Positions 59,437-64,000 of a DNA stretch of 64,000 nt are shown one piece after another. Below the pieces are notes generated by a model. The model made no database searches, had not been told where the DNA came from, and saw only the letters and a list, made by a program, of their open reading frames with translations. The translations under genes were made by a program, and so were the position numbers. This DNA comes from Reticulitermes speratus (lineage: Eukaryota > Arthropoda > Insecta > Blattodea > Rhinotermitidae). Position 1 is the stretch's first letter, and each line of letters opens with the position of its first letter. The stretch is from the NCBI GenBank assembly GCA_021186555.1, contig JAJKFL010000005.1, positions 25,050,635-25,114,634 of the forward strand, in the 5' to 3' direction.

Positions 59437-59530
59437 ATTGTTGCACCTGATCACACTCATTGACACATACATACTGGGTAGGACTCCCTGGACGAGGAAT
59501 CAGCCCTCGCAGATTCTACCCCTCAAATTT
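59437..59530 (-). repeat. SINE family C 3' fragment
   Basis: TGATCACACTCATTGACACATACATACTGGGTAGGACTCC, then GACGAGGAATCAGCCCTCGCAGA, parallels 12452-12530 (ATGGTCACACATTTGAGACAC, GGTAGGACTCC, GGACCAGCTCGTCGCAGA). It has no tRNA-like head. Confidence 0.65.
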
Positions 59531-60114
59531 AGTAAACGTAAATTTACCGATGTGTTAAGCATTAGGTTTCCAAGTGTGTTCCTTGTGATTTGTAACCCTA
59601 ATTCGAGCTTCATTTACCTCAGACAAAAACCTATTCCAAGGAACTTAATTAGCAATGACTTTACAGTAATGACTTGCAATTTTTCGTGTCAATAAAAATA
59701 TATGCATATAACAGTACAAATATTTTTATGCTTTACATAAAAACAGGTGATACTAGTAAACTTGTTTCTACTGAATTAGATATTTCTTCATATTGTAATT
59801 TCAATTAATTCTATAGACAATGTTGCAGTCTAAGATACATCTTATAGAATATCACAATGTTATGACATGGAAACTACTCATTTCGACACTGCCAAGTTTT
59901 CTTCAGGCGTGTGGGCAACATTAATTTATCCAGCCTCGACTGAGTTCCATAAATAACATACAACAGGGTAATTAATTACCGAATTTAAGAAGATGTAAGA
60001 TGATATGAAAGAAACGCTGCTCATATAGGCAAGGGGTATATTATCGTACCCACATAAATAAAGGGTGCGCAGCTGCGTAACACGTGATTTGTAACTGTCA
60101 AGTCTCCTGGGATG
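59531..60114. other. unassigned sequence
   Basis: Nothing recognised. Confidence 0.4.
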
Positions 60115-60310
60115 TTACACTGTGCCTTTGGGTATTTCCCGACGTTTCGATACAATTGTATAGACTTCATCTTCAGAGTCAAGCTGTCCAAGTATGGTAG
60201 CGACGCGGAAAGACAAAGTTAACATGCAGAAGACTTTCATCTTAAAAAACACCACCACTGTGAGAACCTCCCAACTCGCAAGAGATTCACACTTCTCTGC
60301 ATAATTAAAG
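60115..60310 (-). repeat. FEVLTA-type repeat copy
   Basis: The minus strand reads SLASWEVLTVVVFFKMKVF and further on SEDEVYTIVSKRREIPKG. At DNA level it has GAGGTTCTCACAGTGGTGG and ATCGAAACGTCGGGAAATAC, the 5' and 3' marks of this repeat. These are the words seen at 15765 and 1590. The 118-codon minus open frame is its shadow. Confidence 0.65.
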
Positions 60311-61599
60311 TACCAGGTGAGACGACCACGTGGCAGAGTGAACATAGGCCTATAAAACATTAGACAGGCCACACCAAAACTACCAATTAATTTCCCAAAG
60401 CTGCATGTGAACTGGAAGAGTTTACAACTTAGTTTTAGGGTTTTAAAGTAGAATAATCTAGGGATGCACAAACTTTTCGAAACCTAGGAGCCACCTCAAA
60501 ATTGTAGGTGCCAGACAAGCCACATGAAGCACGTTCCGTGCTGAAGACCCACAAGTATTAGGCGCCGCGGTTACAAATTTAATCATCCGGGAAATATAGC
60601 GCCCGGGATTTGTGCACCTGTGGAATAATAGAGGTTTACAGAAGGCTGCAGGGTAATTACTGTCGCGTACAAAAACCAAGTTAGTTTTTAGTTTTTAGAC
60701 AATTCTTGTTATGAAAAATATTAGTGCACTGCATTAGTAATGCTTTCGCCCACAGGCCTAAAGAAAACGGGATCGTTTAGAAAAGTGTAACATGTGGGGC
60801 CCACTTAATGGTCCTACACGCTATGCTACGTTTGTACTATTAAATAAATTTGTATCGTATATAGTATTAATTGAATTCCTCGATTAAATTCTGAGCTTAA
60901 ACATTTTGCATCACTCTCCATTTTCAATACCAAAGATAAAAAATAAACCGTGCAACAAAAGGATATGACGCTGCGGTAAGTCGTTCATTCCTTCATGACA
61001 ATGGGCGACATTAGACTTTATGTTAGCCAAAGGCTGCAGGCTTCCTACTCTCTAGGCCTAATATTTGTCACATGTTACATGTTTCCTTTTTTTTTTTTTT
61101 TTGGAGAAATCACAAATGCAGTTTTCCAAAAGAAATGGTAGGCGATAAAATATTTAGATAAATTTTTTAATCTGTAGTTCATAAAAATACACTGAAAGGG
61201 CCCTTCACAGTTGTGCAGTGACGTCACAAGATATATACTGTCTATAAAATCGTTATTATTTTCGAATTCTTATTTGCTTAAACCAAAATATTCCAATACA
61301 TAAAAATGTAATTTCAGTGTTTGTTTTGTATGAGTGTGAAGATTCTAATGTAGGAACACGTTTAAGATGTCAAAAAACAAAGTATTAATAGAACATTTGG
61401 GCTTAAGAATGAAAAGCAGAAGAAAGCTGGAGAAAATTACACAGCGAGAAACTTTCATAATTTGTGTTCTTCGCCAAAAGTTATAAGTACGATAGCAATA
61501 AGGGAGGTGAGATTGACGGGAAATGTAACACGCTAGAATATGATAAGAACGTAAATATCTTTGGTCAGAAAGTATCGAGGATGCAACCACTTGAGATAA
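60311..61599. other. unassigned sequence with a 16-T run
   Basis: T run at 61087-61102. No exon or repeat recognised. Confidence 0.45.
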
Positions 61600-61760
61600 T
61601 ATTAAAATGGAACTTAGAGGAGTAGGATGTGAAATGGATTCAACTGCTTCGGGTAGGATCCAACGGAATACTTTAAAAAGAACAGTAATAAAACATCGGG
61701 TCGCAGGAAATAAACCCCCTGGACCAGCCGGGAAAATGTTAGTTTTCCAATAAATAACCT
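61600..61760 (+). repeat. LINE family D 3' fragment
   Basis: ATATTAAAATGGAACTTAGAGG, GATTCAACTGCTTCGGGTAGG, GGACCAGCCGGGAAAATGTTAG follow the D tail order (IKM.L, WI.LA.., then the 3' untranslated GACCAGCTAAGAAATTATT). Confidence 0.5.
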
Positions 61761-62154
61761 GCAGTACACAGTCCGTTATTTTGTTTCCAACATATTTAAG
61801 TCTTCGGGCTTATTCGATCCAGCCAACCGTGATTAATGTTTTCATAACAGCTAGTATGTTAGGCGGGTGGGTGAGATAATGTATTTGTGATATCAAGGTG
61901 CATGTTATAGCCAACTGAAATGACAAAACTTGGAGATGTAACCTCCCGCCGCGGACTCTGGCTGCTTGCTGACCTTGCTGACTCAAGGCGGACCATAAAT
62001 AATGCAGAGCAAACATAACAGTTCAGGATGAGACTATCCCAGCGGGACATCAGGAGACAATATTAGGTTTGTTTTACTTCTGCTCCACGATTCAACCCAC
62101 CCACATTCTATTATACTCGTCAGGTACTAGTGGTTGTGTCATATTCCTTCCTGA
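61761..62154. other. unassigned sequence
   Basis: Overlapping minus-strand open frames at 61810-62050 have no domain. Nothing else. Confidence 0.4.
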
Positions 62155-62265
62155 TATCTTGGGTAGAACAATCCAGGTGGCTATTCGAACAGCTGCTCTG
62201 GCCGGAGTCTCAAGTTCGATTCGCGGCATGGATATTTTTTATCTGCAGAGGTCAGTAACATAATG
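62155..62265 (+). repeat. SINE with tRNA-like head, family uncertain
   Basis: AATCCAGGTGGCTATTCGAACAGC (box-A position) and CAAGTTCGATTCGCGGCATGG (box B) sit about 50 bp apart, as in tRNA-derived heads. They are followed by ATCTGCAGAGGTCAG. The body does not match family A, B or C. The acceptor-stem halves do not pair well, so it is not a functional tRNA. Confidence 0.5.
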
Positions 62266-62404
62266 ATGATGTGCAGACATTACTGTTAGTAATGGCTGTT
62301 TGACAATTCTTTCTTTATCTTGTATATTAGCACGTGGGACACGAAGCACGCATGAGAGAAATCAACACAAATGTTCTCGATAAACCTTAAGTGTACATAG
62401 GATA

Positions 62405-62580
62405 ATTAAGTATAGGGAAAAGACGTAAGCAGCTATTGGATGACCTTAAGGAAAAGAGAGGATACTGGAAATTGAAAGAGGAAGCACTAGATCGCGGTCA
62501 ATGGAGATCTCGCTTTGAAAGAGGCTACGGACCTGTCGTAAGACAGACTACAGAATGAGAGGATACATAGGCCAGATGGT
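62405..62580 (+). pseudogene. LINE (second lineage) C-terminal fragment
   Basis: The forward frame reads GKRRKQLLDDLKEKRGYWK, then LKEEALDRGQWRSRFERGYG and PVVRQTTE. This is a C-terminal tail I recognise from insect non-LTR element proteins (RRRKQLLDDLKE..GYWKLKEEALDRT.WR..FGRG.GPVVRQT). The frame is intact over about 50 residues. Nothing of the catalytic domain precedes it. Confidence 0.75.
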
Positions 62581-62654
62581 CGGATGAAACTGAAATGTGA
62601 GGTTGTGGATTAGATTCAGGTAATCTGGAGGCTCTGTGTCACAGAATTAATTAC

Positions 62655-62840
62655 GCAATAACTAAGGCAGTCAGCGTAATGTAGTTAGTACAGTACTGGT
62701 CTGAGTTCCGACCAGCCACTATACAACGGATAACATGATCACTTTCAGCAGGATAAGAAGGCCGGAGTGTGAAGCTGACGTCCTCCTCCACTTAGTGCTC
62801 AGGCAAGTAACAAAACATCCTCTTGTATGAAAGTATAATA
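62655..62840 (+). repeat. SINE family A copy
   Basis: AAGGCAGTCAGCGTAATG in the head position, then TCAGCAGGATAAGAAGGCCGG, GGAGTGTGAAGCTGACGTCC and CCACTTAGTGCTCAGGCAAG. The centre of the body is deleted. Confidence 0.55.
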
Positions 62841-63029
62841 GAATGACGTCACGGCGTGGTGAAATATGACTTTCAATAGTTTAATTAAGTTCTGTATATT
62901 AATGTGCTAACACAACGGTCATATGGTCAAAAGAACAGCACAAGACCATAAGAAAAAACACTAACAATGAAAATAATAATAAACCGAAATTTTTCCTGTC
63001 CTTGATTCAGGTCTACGTTCGTGAAAATT

Positions 63030-63258
63030 TGTGAGGAGTCGAAGTATGGCTCCACGTGCGTTAAACTCGATATTACATGGAAACGTATGACCATCTTCGC
63101 GCTCCGGTTGCTCTACCTCCGGATGAACAGCCCCCTGGACACATTAGACAGGAAGCTGGCTAGGGCTTCAACGTAGTAAAGAGAAAAATCTCTTCCATAC
63201 CGGGAATAAAACTCGAGATTATCCCGTCGTCACTATGTCGCCGTGCTATTCCAGCTTA
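63030..63258 (-). repeat. SINE family A copy
   Basis: The minus strand starts AGCTGGAATAGCACGGCGAC, with a box B-like GAGTTTTATTCCCGG. It then has AGAGATTTTTCTCTTTACTACG, GCCAGCTTCCTGTCTAATGTG and GGAGGTAGAGCAACCGGAGCGC. This is a good view of the body sequence, and lies in inverted orientation to the copy at 62655. Confidence 0.75.
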
Positions 63259-64000
63259 AATAATAATAATAGGTATAGAGAGGCAAAAGAGCATTCATTA
63301 TAGCGTATGTAATACTATTTGAATATTACTGTTTACATACATCAAGACGCGTGAGCTTAATATTAATAACTCCACTCCGTCGACCGAAGTACATTTTACG
63401 AAATACTAACGCATGCAACCAGCGACAGTCTTCTTGGTCAACATAAAGATCGAATGCTTGGAACACAGCGAGCCGCTGAGATTCTCGTAATCGAGACACT
63501 GAGGGCTGCCTACGCAGAGATGAAAAAGCTAATACAATGATAAATATCAAAACATAGAAATAACAACAATCTAAAGAAGAAAGTCAACAGTACAGCTCAA
63601 TTACTGTCAACAGCTCTTTCTAAAGGATATCTGAAGTCCATGTCACAGCTGAAGAGCTGCAGACGCCGTTTAGCCACCTCTGACCTATCCCATAGTGCAC
63701 TACCTTCTCATGCGACTTCTTCATACTGGTGAAAAAAAAAAAACAAAAAAAAATGAGAATCGACTCTAACTATGAATGAACATTTCTCGACAAAGAAGAA
63801 GCAATTCAGTGTAATTCCCACCCACGCCCAATCTCCAACGCTAAAACAAGTTTCAATAATGAATCGCATTTTTTAGTGAACTTGAACAGAAGATAAGCTG
63901 TAAACAAGGAGCACTCCCATGAGATAATGTGCCTTCTCTTCTCGACGCCCAATGCATCCCATCCTGTTGAACAAGTAGGAAAAGAATGCCCGCCCCCTTC
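63259..64000. other. unassigned sequence at the right edge
   Basis: The minus-strand frame 63326-63550 (74 codons, SSLRRQPSVSRLRESQRLAV and so on) has no family I recognise and no convincing splice sites. An A-rich run lies at 63731-63755. Confidence 0.4.

Noticed and set aside
63326-63550. Minus-strand frame as the N-terminal exon of retn
   Set aside because: Strand fits, but the peptide lacks the acidic character expected there and has no matching donor.
1-64000. Endogenous retrovirus, LTR element or Polinton fossils
   Set aside because: I saw no paired long terminal repeats and no capsid, protease, integrase or envelope motif. A diverged fragment could still be missed by eye.

Overview
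This window looks like intronic DNA from a large, repeat-rich insect genome. Introns with consensus splice sites, tRNA-derived SINEs, several LINE lineages, a mariner remnant, small DNA-transposon derivatives and satellites rule out a bacterial or viral origin. The LINE and SINE protein shadows (KPE.KR.LGRP, QLLDDLKEKRGYWKLKEEALD, the FEVLTAV repeat) resemble ones I know from cockroaches and termites. I infer a blattodean or similar polyneopteran; this is a judgement from memory, not a search.

One host gene can be supported. It lies on the minus strand and I identify it as the insect orthologue of retained (retn, also called dead ringer), an ARID3-family transcription factor. Two coding exons are visible. 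The first, at 52367-52489, encodes 41 residues ending DPEVLAKLKQQ. The second, at 45921/45930-46304, encodes 125 or 128 residues: a charged helix, a Pro-rich stretch, a Ser-rich linker, and then WSFEEQFKQ(VRQ), the first residues of the extended ARID. Both have consensus acceptors and donors and all junctions are phase 0. They are separated by a 6.06 kb intron. I did not find the rest of the ARID in the 45.9 kb to the left (3' on the gene strand), nor earlier exons in the 11.5 kb to the right. Most of the window is therefore probably intron. The second exon ends in two donor sites 9 nt apart, a GT site and a near-perfect GC site. Choosing between them adds or omits Val-Arg-Gln inside the DNA-binding domain.

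Everything else is repeat or unassigned sequence. 1-8 kb: TA repeat, SINE copies and a decayed 67-bp tandem array (7.2-8.0 kb). 12-16 kb: a SINE with perfect 15-bp target-site duplications, LINE 3' ends, a TATC microsatellite and an inverted repeat pair. 22-23.6 kb: a broken LINE resembling the R4/Dong clade, ending in (TAA)n. 24-36 kb: SINEs, LINE 3' ends, a pogo/Tigger-like MITE and a pyrimidine-rich tract. 38.6-39.1 kb: a purine-rich tract. 46.7 kb: an internally deleted mariner. 55.6-56.35 kb: a 25-bp satellite open in all three minus-strand frames. 57.0 kb: a TA-flanked MITE. 58.8-63.3 kb: more SINE and LINE copies.

I saw no endogenous retrovirus, LTR element, Polinton, CRISPR array, rRNA gene or convincing functional tRNA gene. 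All reading was by eye, so ends of decayed repeats are approximate, commonly by 10-30 bp.
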